A stretch of 6,902 nucleotides of DNA, taken from JACQFK01 sp035644495. GTDB taxonomy: Bacteria > Planctomycetota > MHYJ01 > JACPRB01. Every line of letters starts with the position of its first letter. Positions within the stretch are counted from its first letter, which is position 1. Under the pieces are notes generated by a model that searched no databases, had not been told where the DNA came from, and was given only the letters and a program-made list of their open reading frames with translations. Position numbers and translations under genes: made by a program. The stretch spans positions 1-6,902 of the forward strand of contig DASQOM010000175.1 in the NCBI GenBank assembly GCA_035644495.1, given 5' to 3'. This document shows, piece after piece, positions 1 to 5,836 of the stretch.

Positions 1-162
1 GAGATGGTGGGGGAATGCCGCTGGGTGGTCAAGGCGCTGCGCCAGAAGGCGGCCCTCCTGATGGCGCTGGAACCCAAGGTTGCTCCGCTGGCGGCCGAAA
101 TCCGGGCGCGCACCCAGAAGATCCTGCGCGGCGGCGCGGCCTACGAAGGTGCGCGGCACTGA
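1..162 (+). CDS. C-terminal fragment of an unrecognised protein
   Basis: An open frame enters from the left edge and ends at the TGA at 160-162, giving 53 visible residues. The fragment is rich in Ala, Leu, Arg and Lys and looks largely helical (for example VVKALRQKAALLMALEPK, followed by an Arg-rich helix), ending in GAAYEGARH. It has no membrane segment, Cys cluster or motif I can place in a family. I favour this frame because it is open from base 1, has ordinary high-GC third positions, and stops just before the convergent zinc-ribbon gene. Internal ATG codons at 4 and 61 are probably just methionines within a longer gene. Function unknown; the upstream sequence would be needed to name it. 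Confidence 0.55.
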   Translation, partial: EMVGECRWVVKALRQKAALLMALEPKVAPLAAEIRARTQKILRGGAAYEGARH

Positions 163-168
163 GCGCGA

Positions 169-456
169 TCAGCGGTTCAGGACCGCGGCCCCGACCAGGG
201 CGGCGAGCAGCAGGATCCCGATCCCGACGATGCCGATCCACATCCCCTTTGGCATCGGCGCGGAGGGACGGGTGCCGGGAGTGACGAAGTCGCCGCATCG
301 GGGGCATCGCGTCGCATCGCCGTACATTTCACCGCCGCACCGGGGACACCAGAACTCGCCGGCATCGTCCGCTTCGGGGTGGTATTCGGGCTCTCCGGCG
401 TCGGAGAAGTCGTCCTCTTCGTCGGAGTCGCCCTCGGACTCCATCGTCTTCTTCAT
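169..456 (-). CDS. Small zinc-ribbon protein with a C-terminal membrane anchor
   Basis: The predicted protein has 95 residues. Residues 5-34 are strongly acidic (runs of Asp and Glu, for example SDEEDDFSDAGEPE). Then comes a zinc ribbon with two CPRCG knuckles (Cys37, Cys40, Cys51, Cys54), a short Pro-rich linker, and one hydrophobic helix at about 72-92 just before the C-terminal LNR. This suggests a tail-anchored protein with a cytosolic metal-binding head. The role is unknown; such ribbons may bind protein or nucleic acid. The start is uncertain. I chose the ATG at 456, which opens MKKTMESEG. An in-frame ATG at 444 is equally plausible, while the frame stays open to 546 with unlikely-looking sequence. 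A -10-like TATACT lies so close to 456 that the mRNA might be nearly leaderless. The gene converges on the left-edge gene with a 6-base gap. Confidence 0.72.
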   Translation of the reverse strand: MKKTMESEGDSDEEDDFSDAGEPEYHPEADDAGEFWCPRCGGEMYGDATRCPRCGDFVTPGTRPSAPMPKGMWIGIVGIGILLLAALVGAAVLNR

Positions 457-465
457 CCCGCGGAG

Positions 466-471
466 AGTATA
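466..471 (-). promoter_or_regulatory. Possible -10 box of the zinc-ribbon gene
   Basis: Read on the minus strand, these bases are TATACT, one mismatch from the TATAAT consensus, 9 bases before the chosen ATG. I see no convincing -35 at 16-18 bases. If it is real, transcription would begin near 459, leaving almost no leader in front of the ATG at 456, or a short leader in front of the ATG at 444. Confidence 0.25.
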
Positions 472-509
472 TCCCTCTCCCGGGTTCTGCGGCTCTCGAA
501 CCCAATCCG

Positions 510-522
510 AGCACCATGTGCT
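510..522. repeat. Short inverted repeat between divergent genes
   Basis: AGCAC-CAT-GTGCT has perfect 5-base arms around a 3-base centre. It lies in the 108-base gap between the divergent zinc-ribbon and small membrane genes. It could be an operator for a dimeric regulator of either gene, but arms this short can arise by chance. Confidence 0.25.
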
Positions 523-564
523 ACCATTTGATCCGGTGGGAGTCACTTTTGGGTGGGGGTTGGG

Positions 565-744
565 ATGAACAACAGAACCAAGGCGATCTGGGGCGGGATC
601 GGCATGATGGTCGGGGCGGTGGTGTGGTTCGTGCTCGGCTGGATGGCCGGCCGCATCTTCTTCTATCCGCCGATCCTCTTCGTGATCGGCGCCGTCAGCC
701 TCGGCAAGGGCCTCTTCGCCCCCGCCGAGACCAAGGGCGAATAG
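565..744 (+). CDS. Small two-helix integral membrane protein
   Basis: A 59-residue protein starts MNNRTKAIWG. Two hydrophobic helices, at about 9-28 and 33-51, are joined by a short turn holding Arg30. The first helix is rich in Gly (GGIGMMVGAVVWFVLGW), which favours tight packing. The second carries FYPPILFVIG, and the tail FAPAETKGE is polar. I chose the ATG at 565 because a purine-rich GGGGGTTGGG stretch precedes it; an in-frame GTG at 553 would add only four residues, inside that stretch. It is divergent from the zinc-ribbon gene and converges on the DUF1697 gene with a 12-base gap. Small membrane proteins of this layout are common and mostly uncharacterised, so no function is proposed. 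Confidence 0.7.
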   Translation: MNNRTKAIWGGIGMMVGAVVWFVLGWMAGRIFFYPPILFVIGAVSLGKGLFAPAETKGE

Positions 745-756
745 GTCGCCGCGGGC

Positions 757-1272
757 TCAGGACCGGCAGATCCGCACGACCGTGTCCCAGGTCCGCGTCG
801 TGATGTCCTTGCCGAACGTCTTCTCCAGAAGCGTCATGAAGACCGGGCCGCGGGGACTGGCGACGTAGGCGCTGAAGACCTCCGCGTTCCGCAGCGCGAG
901 GATGCGGGCGCCGTCGAACTCGACGGGAAACTTCGGCGTCGACGCCGGCGTTCCCCGGAGGAACGTGACCACGCGCTTCGATCCCGTCTTCAGACGGAAC
1001 GCCTCATAAGGGTCTTCGGCGAGCAGCTTCCGGAGCGCGTCGACCGGACGGACGATGGTGAAGAACGCGCGGCCGAGCCGCCGCTCCATCCCGGCTTCGG
1101 CGCGCTTCTCGATCGAGGCGGGCGAGCCGGCGGGGGCGCTGAAAAGGACGTTTCCGCTTCCGAGCACCGTGCGCACGTCGCCGAACCCCGCCTTCTCGAA
1201 GGCGGACTTCAACTCCGTCATCTTCGCGTTCAGCGGGCTCACGCCCCGGAGCAGCGCGACGAACGCGGTCAC
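757..1272 (-). CDS. DUF1697 family protein
   Basis: The product has 171 residues, close to the usual length of about 180 for DUF1697. Family marks seen are the N-terminal FVALLRGVSPLNAKM (residues 4-18), the block AGFGDVRTVLGSGNVLF (28-44), and the C-terminal FGKDITTRTWDTV (153-165), which fits the family pattern FG..xTTRNWNTV. There is no signal peptide or membrane segment, so it is probably cytosolic. The family has no established biochemical role. I set the start at the GTG at 1272. It overlaps the stop of the preceding propeller gene as GTGA, so the two are probably translated in tandem, and the homology begins right after it. The frame stays open for about 250 further codons upstream, but that part is out-of-frame propeller sequence and should not be annotated as an N-terminal extension. 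Confidence 0.88.
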   Translation of the reverse strand: MTAFVALLRGVSPLNAKMTELKSAFEKAGFGDVRTVLGSGNVLFSAPAGSPASIEKRAEAGMERRLGRAFFTIVRPVDALRKLLAEDPYEAFRLKTGSKRVVTFLRGTPASTPKFPVEFDGARILALRNAEVFSAYVASPRGPVFMTLLEKTFGKDITTRTWDTVVRICRS

Positions 1273-2996
1273 GGCGATTTCAGGGGGCGGAGCCGATAGC
1301 AGGCCATCTCCGTCCCGTTGCGGACGATGATGCGGTCCTGCGCGACCGCCGGATGGTTCCAGGTCTTGCCCTCGATCGAGGGGATGCGGACGATCTCCCC
1401 CGGCTCCTGAGGTTTCGCCTCGACGAGCGCCAGCTCGCCCTTCTCCGAAATCAGGATCAGAAGACCCTGGTCGGCCAGCAGGATCAGCTGGCCGTTCCCA
1501 TAGCGGCCCTTGCGCCAGACGCGCTCGCCGGTCCGGAGGTCGACGCAGGCCAGGACGCCTTCGTCGAAGCCGTACACGTGTCCGTCGTGCAGGACGAAGT
1601 TGCTGAACGAGGGCCGGAACTTCGCCGTCGACCACAGCTCCGCCGCGTTCCACTTCCCGCCCTCCTCCTTCAGTTCGAGCAGCGCGAGGCCCTGGCCGGC
1701 GGCCACCAGCACCCGGGTGTCGTCGACGGGGCTGGACTGGAGCATCGGGATCACGGCTTCGCTGGGGTTCGGGCGCTCCCAGAGCGTCGCGCCGTCGGCG
1801 ACCGCGAGCGCCGCCAGCGACTTGTTGTCGGACATCAGGAGCTGCGGCTTGCCGCGGACCGTCAGCAGCTGCGCGGACGCATAGCTCTCCTTGCCGGCCA
1901 GCTTCGTCCAGACCGGCGTCCCGGTCGCGGCGTCGAGGGCGACGATCCCGCTCGCGCTGGGTCCGCCCGCGAAGACGATGACCTTGCCGTCGACGACGAG
2001 CGGGGACGCGGCATATCCCCACTGCGGGGGCGTCGCGGCGCTCCCCTGATGGAGATCGCGCCTCCAGACGACGTTCCCCGTCGAAGCCTCCAGGCAGTTG
2101 ACGATGCCGCTTCCGCCGAGCGTGTAGAGGCGGCCCTCGCGGAAGGTCGGCGTCGCGCGCGGCCCGGCGCCCGCGATGCCCTCGGTGAAGCGCGCCTGGT
2201 CCTCGTGCGCCCAGACTTCCCTTCCGGATTCAGCCTCATAGCAGACGACGGCCTCCGACTCGCCGCGCTGCTCCTGCGTGACGAGGAAGCCGTCGATGAG
2301 GACGGCGCTCGACCAGCCGGGCCCCGCGCGGTGCTTCCAGAGGAGCGTCGGGGGCACGTCCTTCCAGTTGGTCTCGATGCGCAGGCCGTGGACGACGCCG
2401 TCGCGCCGCGCGCCGCGGAATTCCGGCCAGTCGCCGGACTTCAGGGACCAGGCTTTCGTCGACGTCGGCGCGGCGGCGTTCCGGCTCGCGAGGTAGGCGG
2501 CCTCCTCGGTCGGGGTCCAGCGCCAGCTCGTGGAGGAGCGGAGGCGGCCGTCGAGGCCGTCCCAGCGGATGAGGTCGAAGTAGAGGAAACCGCCCAGGAT
2601 TCCTGCGGAGAGAACCGCCACGGCGGTTCGGGGCTTCCAGAGCCGGGCGAGGTAGATCCAGAGCGCACCGGCCGTCAGGACGGGCGGGACGGACGTCATG
2701 AGAAAGCCCATCGCCTGGAACGATTTGTGGGAGAGGAGGATGCCGAGCGCGGCGCCGGAAAGGATGAGGCCGAGCCCGAGAAGCCGGACGCGGCCCGGGA
2801 GAGTCCCGTTGGAGAGCCAGAGGACCAGGAACAGCACGAGGAACAGCAACGCGCTGAGCGCCCCCGACAGGAAGCGCGCGAACATGGGCATGTCCATCTG
2901 CGCGTTGACGATCTGGAAAATCCAGTAGACGCCGGCGAGCGCGGCAGTCGGCCAGCCGCGGTAGGGTTTGGGGGCGGGGATCGCTTCAGAGGCCAT
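1269..2996 (-). CDS. Membrane-anchored PQQ-like beta-propeller protein
   Basis: The 575-residue protein has two halves. Residues 1-145 carry five likely membrane helices (about 17-33, 42-62, 72-89, 97-118, 124-143). From about 188 on, a DWPEFRG entry leads into a PQQ/BamB-like propeller. Blade signatures with a [Asp/Glu/Ala]-x-x-[Thr/Ser/Asp]-G-x-x-[Val/Leu]-W pattern recur near 253-262, 301-311, 353-363, 396-406 and 484-494. The layout recalls membrane-bound quinoprotein dehydrogenases such as glucose dehydrogenase, which also have an N-terminal helix bundle. However, I cannot identify a PQQ/metal active site, so a structural or scaffold role is as likely as a dehydrogenase. The propeller probably lies outside the cytoplasmic membrane. 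The ATG at 2996 follows a purine-rich GAGAGGGAAG. The gene overlaps the DUF1697 gene by four bases and lies 48 bases after the broken permease. Confidence 0.87.
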   Translation of the reverse strand: MASEAIPAPKPYRGWPTAALAGVYWIFQIVNAQMDMPMFARFLSGALSALLFLVLFLVLWLSNGTLPGRVRLLGLGLILSGAALGILLSHKSFQAMGFLMTSVPPVLTAGALWIYLARLWKPRTAVAVLSAGILGGFLYFDLIRWDGLDGRLRSSTSWRWTPTEEAAYLASRNAAAPTSTKAWSLKSGDWPEFRGARRDGVVHGLRIETNWKDVPPTLLWKHRAGPGWSSAVLIDGFLVTQEQRGESEAVVCYEAESGREVWAHEDQARFTEGIAGAGPRATPTFREGRLYTLGGSGIVNCLEASTGNVVWRRDLHQGSAATPPQWGYAASPLVVDGKVIVFAGGPSASGIVALDAATGTPVWTKLAGKESYASAQLLTVRGKPQLLMSDNKSLAALAVADGATLWERPNPSEAVIPMLQSSPVDDTRVLVAAGQGLALLELKEEGGKWNAAELWSTAKFRPSFSNFVLHDGHVYGFDEGVLACVDLRTGERVWRKGRYGNGQLILLADQGLLILISEKGELALVEAKPQEPGEIVRIPSIEGKTWNHPAVAQDRIIVRNGTEMACYRLRPLKSP

Positions 2997-3044
2997 GGGA
3001 TCTTCCCTCTCAAAGTCTTTCCGCGTGAACGCGCGGGGGGCGGC

Positions 3045-3727
3045 TCACAATCCCTGATATTTCTTTCGCAACCGCACGCGGATCAGCTCCGCCAGTATAT
3101 TGACGGCGAGCGTCGCGCCGAACAAGAGGAGAGCGGACAGGGAGAGGACCCCCCACAACGTGTCTCCCTCCGGGCAGCACGGAATTTCAACGGCGATGTC
3201 GGTGGTCAGGGACCGGAATCCGACATAGGGCCAGAGGCTGAGGGTCGGCGTATTGCCCGTGGCCATGAGGACGATGATGGTTTCGCCCGCCGCGCGGGTG
3301 AAACCCAGGAGCACCGTGGAAACGATGCCGGACCCCGCCGTGGGGAGCACGATCCTCAGCGCCGTTTGCCCGGGCGAGGCCCCGAGCGCGAGCGAGCCGG
3401 CGACCAGGTGCCGCGGCACTCCCGAGAAGGCGTCCGCCGCGATCGTGAAGATGGTGGGAATCACGGCGAAGCCCAGCGCGGTGCCGACGACGACGGAGTT
3501 CCGCTGGTCGAAGGTGGTCTGGATCCACCGTGGATAACCCCCCCCCGGAACGGTGCTCTCGAGGAAGTAGCCCAGTTCCAAAGCTCGACCAAGTCCAGGA
3601 ACAGGAGGACCAGCACGGTCGGGAGCGCGAGGAATACCAGGGTTGCGACGGAGGCGGCGAGGAGGTGGGCCAGGAGGTCGACGAGCTTCCGGCGGGCGAG
3701 TCGCGACCGGCTCGAGCTCGTCGTCAT
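3045..3727 (-). pseudogene. pstC: Broken PstC-like phosphate ABC transporter permease
   Basis: Two frames must be joined to read this gene. From the ATG at 3727, one frame encodes MTTSSSRSRLARRKLVDLLA and one membrane helix (SVATLVFLALPTVLVLLFLDLV), as at the start of long PstC proteins; it runs open to 3461 but turns into nonsense after about 46 residues. A second frame, open from about 3581 to the stop at 3045, encodes the permease end: DQRNSVVVGTALGFAVIP, the EAA-like loop GSLALGASPGQTALRIVLP, RAAGETIIVLMATGNTP, a last helix, and the cytosolic tail RLRKKYQGL. These match the C-terminal part of the PstC/PstA permease family, most closely the long PstC type of about 700 residues. The central domain and middle helices are absent, and no pstS, pstA, pstB or phoU is beside it. 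I infer an inactive remnant formed by deletion plus frameshift; an assembly error at the C run at 3538-3546 cannot be excluded. Confidence 0.72.
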
Positions 3728-3778
3728 GATTCAGCCTTGCGGCGGATGATGGATGCCCGGCACCCGACTCCCTTTAAG

Positions 3779-3814
3779 AAAAAAGCCCCGGCAGGGACTG
3801 GTCCCCCGCCGGGG
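3779..3814 (-). terminator. Intrinsic terminator of the thioredoxin-like gene
   Basis: On the minus strand, a GC-rich stem (CCCCGGC / GCCGGGG at 3808-3814 and 3786-3792, with an inner TCCC/GGGA pair and a small bulge) is followed at once by C and six T residues (3784-3779). It begins about 20 bases after the stop of the thioredoxin-like gene. This is the clearest terminator in the window. It also separates that transcript from the permease remnant downstream. Confidence 0.85.
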
Positions 3815-3834
3815 TTGTTGGAATCCGTCGGCCT

Positions 3835-4317
3835 TTATTTTGAGGACTTCACGGTGTCGGCCAGCTTCTGGACGAGCGGCACCATCGCCTCGTCCATCGG
3901 GTGCCCGTCCCACTTGACCAGGCCGTCGGGCCCGATCACGAACGCGTGCGGGATGCCCGTGACATTGTAGGCTTCGCCCGACGTGGACCCGTAGCCCACG
4001 GTGTAGTTCATCTTCATGTCCTTGGCGAACTTCTCGACCTTGCTGAGCGGCTCGTCGGTCAGGCCGATGATCTCGAGCTTGGACTTGTCGATCTTGTCCC
4101 GGAGGCTGACCAGGTGCGGGATCGACGCCCGGCAGGGCGGGCACCAGGTCGCCCAGAACTCCACGATGACGACCTTGCCCTTGAGGTTCTCGAGGGTGAC
4201 CGCCTCGGAATTCAGCCATCCTTTGGCGTTGATCTCCTTGGGTTTCTTGCCGTCCTGGGCCTGGACGAGCATGGCACCGAGCGCGAGCAGGAGCGCCGTC
4301 GTGAACGCGTACCGCAT
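3835..4317 (-). CDS. Secreted TlpA/ResA-like thioredoxin-fold protein
   Basis: The protein has 160 residues. An N-terminal signal sequence (MRYAFTTALLLALGAMLVQA, likely cleaved after about residue 20-21) sends it out of the cytoplasm. No lipobox Cys is seen. The redoxin domain follows: KGKVVIVEFWATWCPPCRAS with the active-site CPPC at 59-62, and the cis-proline loop TGIPHAFVIGPDG with Pro123. Proteins of this family reduce or exchange disulfides outside the membrane, for example during cytochrome c maturation, but the partner here cannot be told from the neighbours. The ATG at 4317 is chosen because AGGAG lies 7 bases upstream and the signal peptide starts there; the frame stays open further upstream with unrelated sequence. 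A -10-like box inside a palindrome precedes it, and an intrinsic terminator follows, so it is probably a single-gene transcript. Confidence 0.92.
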   Translation of the reverse strand: MRYAFTTALLLALGAMLVQAQDGKKPKEINAKGWLNSEAVTLENLKGKVVIVEFWATWCPPCRASIPHLVSLRDKIDKSKLEIIGLTDEPLSKVEKFAKDMKMNYTVGYGSTSGEAYNVTGIPHAFVIGPDGLVKWDGHPMDEAMVPLVQKLADTVKSSK

Positions 4318-4335
4318 GGTCAATCTCCTAAGGTT

Positions 4336-4360
4336 GTGTCGTGTTCTATTGTAACGACAC
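4336..4360 (-). promoter_or_regulatory. -10 box inside a palindrome, upstream of the thioredoxin-like gene
   Basis: On the minus strand, TACAAT (4353-4348) is one mismatch from a -10 box. It lies exactly in the 11-base centre of a perfect 7-base inverted repeat, GTGTCGT (4336-4342) and ACGACAC (4354-4360). Transcription would begin near 4341, giving a leader of about 24 bases with AGGAG before the ATG at 4317. No good -35 is visible, which would suit an activated promoter. A dimeric regulator bound to the repeat would cover the -10. Confidence 0.45.
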
Positions 4361-4376
4361 CGGAGGAGGAGTGTAT

Positions 4377-4997
4377 TCATGAAAAATGTTCCCGCTCCCC
4401 GGCCCGGGAGGCCCGGGTCATGAACCAGCAGGGCACCCCGAGGACCGGCTCGCGGCGGGCGACGGAAAAGCCCTCGCGCTCGTAGAACGGCACGTTCGCG
4501 TCCCGGTCCGTCTCCAGATACGCCGCCGTCCGCTCCCGATCCATCCGCGCGCAGAACGAGCGCAGCAGCGCGGTGCCGATCCCCTTCCCCCGCATCGACC
4601 GCGGTACCGCGAGGGGTCCGAAGTGCCAGTGAGGATGCGACGGGTCCCGCCGCGTGAACTCGGCCGCCAGCTCGTGGAGCCGCAGCGCGATGGACAGCGA
4701 ATGGCGCATCGCCAGGGACGGGACGATCATCAGCCGCTCGAAAAACCCGAGGCGGCATTCGCCCGGAGCGACCCGTCCGCAGACGCCGACCAGCCGCTCG
4801 TCTTCGAACGCGCCTTCGAGGGCGCCGCCCCGGAACACGCGTCGGACGGCGCCCTCGAAGAGGCGGGTCAGGGCCCGCTCGCGATCCTCGGTGCTCCTGT
4901 CGATCACCGTCATATAGAGGGGGTTGTCCCTCAACCCGTTCGCGAGGAGCGACGCCGCCGCCGGCAGATCGTCTTCGGTCAGGTCGCGCAGGTTCAC
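4377..4997 (-). CDS. GNAT family N-acetyltransferase
   Basis: The product has 206 residues. It starts MNLRDLTEDDLPAAASLLA, as is usual for GNAT enzymes, with the acetyl-CoA motif A around 127-145 (GPLAVPRSMRGKGIGTALL, pyrophosphate loop RGKGIG at 136-141) and motif B around 161-183 (LETDRDANVPFYEREGF, with Asn168 and Tyr172). It would transfer an acetyl group from acetyl-CoA to an amine; the substrate cannot be read from sequence. It looks cytosolic and complete. The start codon is the GTG at 4997, which overlaps the TGA of the upstream phosphatase as GTGA, so translation is probably coupled. The stop is 59 bases before the thioredoxin-like start. Confidence 0.9.
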   Translation of the reverse strand: MNLRDLTEDDLPAAASLLANGLRDNPLYMTVIDRSTEDRERALTRLFEGAVRRVFRGGALEGAFEDERLVGVCGRVAPGECRLGFFERLMIVPSLAMRHSLSIALRLHELAAEFTRRDPSHPHWHFGPLAVPRSMRGKGIGTALLRSFCARMDRERTAAYLETDRDANVPFYEREGFSVARREPVLGVPCWFMTRASRAGEREHFS

Positions 4998-5590
4998 GGC
5001 GACAGATGGGCGACGTCGTTCCAGCGCTCGACGACGGGGTCGCCCGAGTGGGGATCGATGGACAGGAAGGAGAGCGAGGCGGGATCGAGGGAGAAATGCG
5101 CGCCGGTGTCGGGGGCGATCCCCACCCAGCGGGCCATCAGGACTCGGAGGAAATGCCCGTGGGAGAAGACGACGGCGTTTCCGCGGACGGACTTCAGGAG
5201 CGCCACCACCCGGTCGGCCCGAACGACCACGTCCTCGAGATGCTCCCCGCCGGGACAGCCGTCGCGGAAGATGCGCCAGTCGGAGCGCCTGGCACGGATC
5301 TCCGCGCTGCGCAGGCCCTCATATTCCCCGTAGTTCCATTCCTGAAGATCGTCGATGACGGCGGCGATCGCCCCGAAGCCGCAGATTTCGCAGGTCTTCT
5401 TCGCGCGCTGGAGAGGGCTGGTGAACACGGTGGTGATGCCGAGACTCCGAAGACGCCCTCCGAGTTTCGCCGCCGCCTGTTCGCCGGCCGGAGTCAGGGG
5501 AATGTCGGTGCGCCCGGTGTGCTGCCCCGAAAGGGACCACGCCGTCTGTCCGTGCCGGGCCAGACCGATCAGAGGGCTCTGTTCGCTCAT
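4994..5590 (-). CDS. Histidine phosphatase (phosphoglycerate mutase-like) family protein
   Basis: The protein has 198 residues and carries the full catalytic set of the family: LARHGQT with Arg12 and the phosphorylated His13, Arg62 in FTSPLQRA, the acid/base Glu84 in LQEWNYGEYEGL, and the second His144 in VFSHGHFLR. Such enzymes remove phosphate from small molecules or proteins, and the exact substrate is unknown (GpmB- and CobC-like proteins share the fold). There is no signal peptide, so it is cytosolic. I chose the ATG at 5590 because the family begins there, although the ribosome binding site is weak (GAGCG). The frame remains open to a GTG at 5692, but that stretch lies in the divergent promoter region. 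It is first gene of a pair with the acetyltransferase, overlapping by four bases. Confidence 0.92.
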   Translation of the reverse strand: MSEQSPLIGLARHGQTAWSLSGQHTGRTDIPLTPAGEQAAAKLGGRLRSLGITTVFTSPLQRAKKTCEICGFGAIAAVIDDLQEWNYGEYEGLRSAEIRARRSDWRIFRDGCPGGEHLEDVVVRADRVVALLKSVRGNAVVFSHGHFLRVLMARWVGIAPDTGAHFSLDPASLSFLSIDPHSGDPVVERWNDVAHLSP

Positions 5591-5615
5591 GCGCTCGACG
5601 GCCGCATCGCCGCGG

Positions 5616-5645
5616 ATCGTACCGGAAAGCGGCCGGCCCCGCCAA
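5616..5645 (-). promoter_or_regulatory. Candidate promoter of the phosphatase-acetyltransferase pair
   Basis: On the minus strand, TTGGCG (5645-5640) is followed after 18 bases by TACGAT (5621-5616), a passable -35/-10 pair. Transcription would start near 5609, with a leader of about 19 bases before the ATG at 5590. The position fits the chosen start and argues against the longer reading frame. Confidence 0.4.
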
Positions 5646-5693
5646 CCAAACCGCTCCGGAGGCTGTGAAGATCGCTTAAAGGGGAGATTCACG

Positions 5694-5721
5694 ATCCTTG
5701 AAGGAGGCGTCGAATCCTTGA
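5694..5721. repeat. Direct repeat over the -35 region of the PLD-like gene
   Basis: ATCCTTGA occurs at 5694-5701 and again at 5714-5721, a spacing of 20 bases, close to two helical turns. The second copy overlaps the -35 box. This could be a tandem activator or repressor site. Confidence 0.35.
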
Positions 5722-5747
5722 CGGTTCCGGCGTGGCTGAACTATGGT
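5718..5747 (+). promoter_or_regulatory. Candidate promoter of the PLD-like gene
   Basis: TTGACG (5718-5723) and TATGGT (5742-5747) are separated by 18 bases and match the -35 and -10 consensus at five and four of six positions. Transcription would begin near 5754, just before the hairpin at 5755-5788, leaving a leader of about 83 bases. Confidence 0.5.
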
Positions 5748-5754
5748 GATAGCG

Positions 5755-5788
5755 CGACCGGACGGAAGGAGTCTGTGGTGTCCGGTCG
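5755..5788 (+). promoter_or_regulatory. Leader stem-loop upstream of the PLD-like gene
   Basis: CGACCGGAC (5755-5763) and GTCCGGTCG (5780-5788) are perfectly complementary 9-base arms with a 16-base loop. The loop carries GGAAGGAG, which resembles a ribosome binding site. The hairpin would sit at the very 5' end of the predicted mRNA, where such stems often protect RNA or act in regulation. There is no T tract, so it is not a simple terminator. As DNA it could instead be an operator. Confidence 0.45.
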
Positions 5789-5836
5789 ATCAGCCGTTCC
5801 CGTCCCTTCCCCCCGTCGACCCTCCAGGAGACCGTC

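Noticed and set aside
80..568. A 162-codon + strand frame across the zinc-ribbon gene
   Set aside because: It lacks any domain and is antisense to the CPRCG ribbon. It would also overlap the genuine left-edge gene end out of frame.
1273..2022. N-terminal extension of the DUF1697 protein
   Set aside because: The extra 250 codons are out-of-frame propeller sequence. The family starts at the GTG at 1272, which overlaps the preceding stop.
3005..3040. Small CCGCG/CGCGG stem between the permease remnant and the propeller gene as a terminator
   Set aside because: The stem has only five pairs and no T tract follows on the minus strand.
1353..3749. A roughly 800-codon open frame on the + strand, antisense to the propeller gene and the permease remnant
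   Set aside because: Its translation is Arg/Asp/Glu/Gly-rich low-complexity sequence with no recognisable domain, typical of the antisense of high-GC genes, and it opposes a gene with clear family features.
4318..4758. Longer N-terminus for the thioredoxin-like protein
   Set aside because: The extension overlaps the acetyltransferase gene out of frame, and the signal peptide with its ribosome site begins at 4317.
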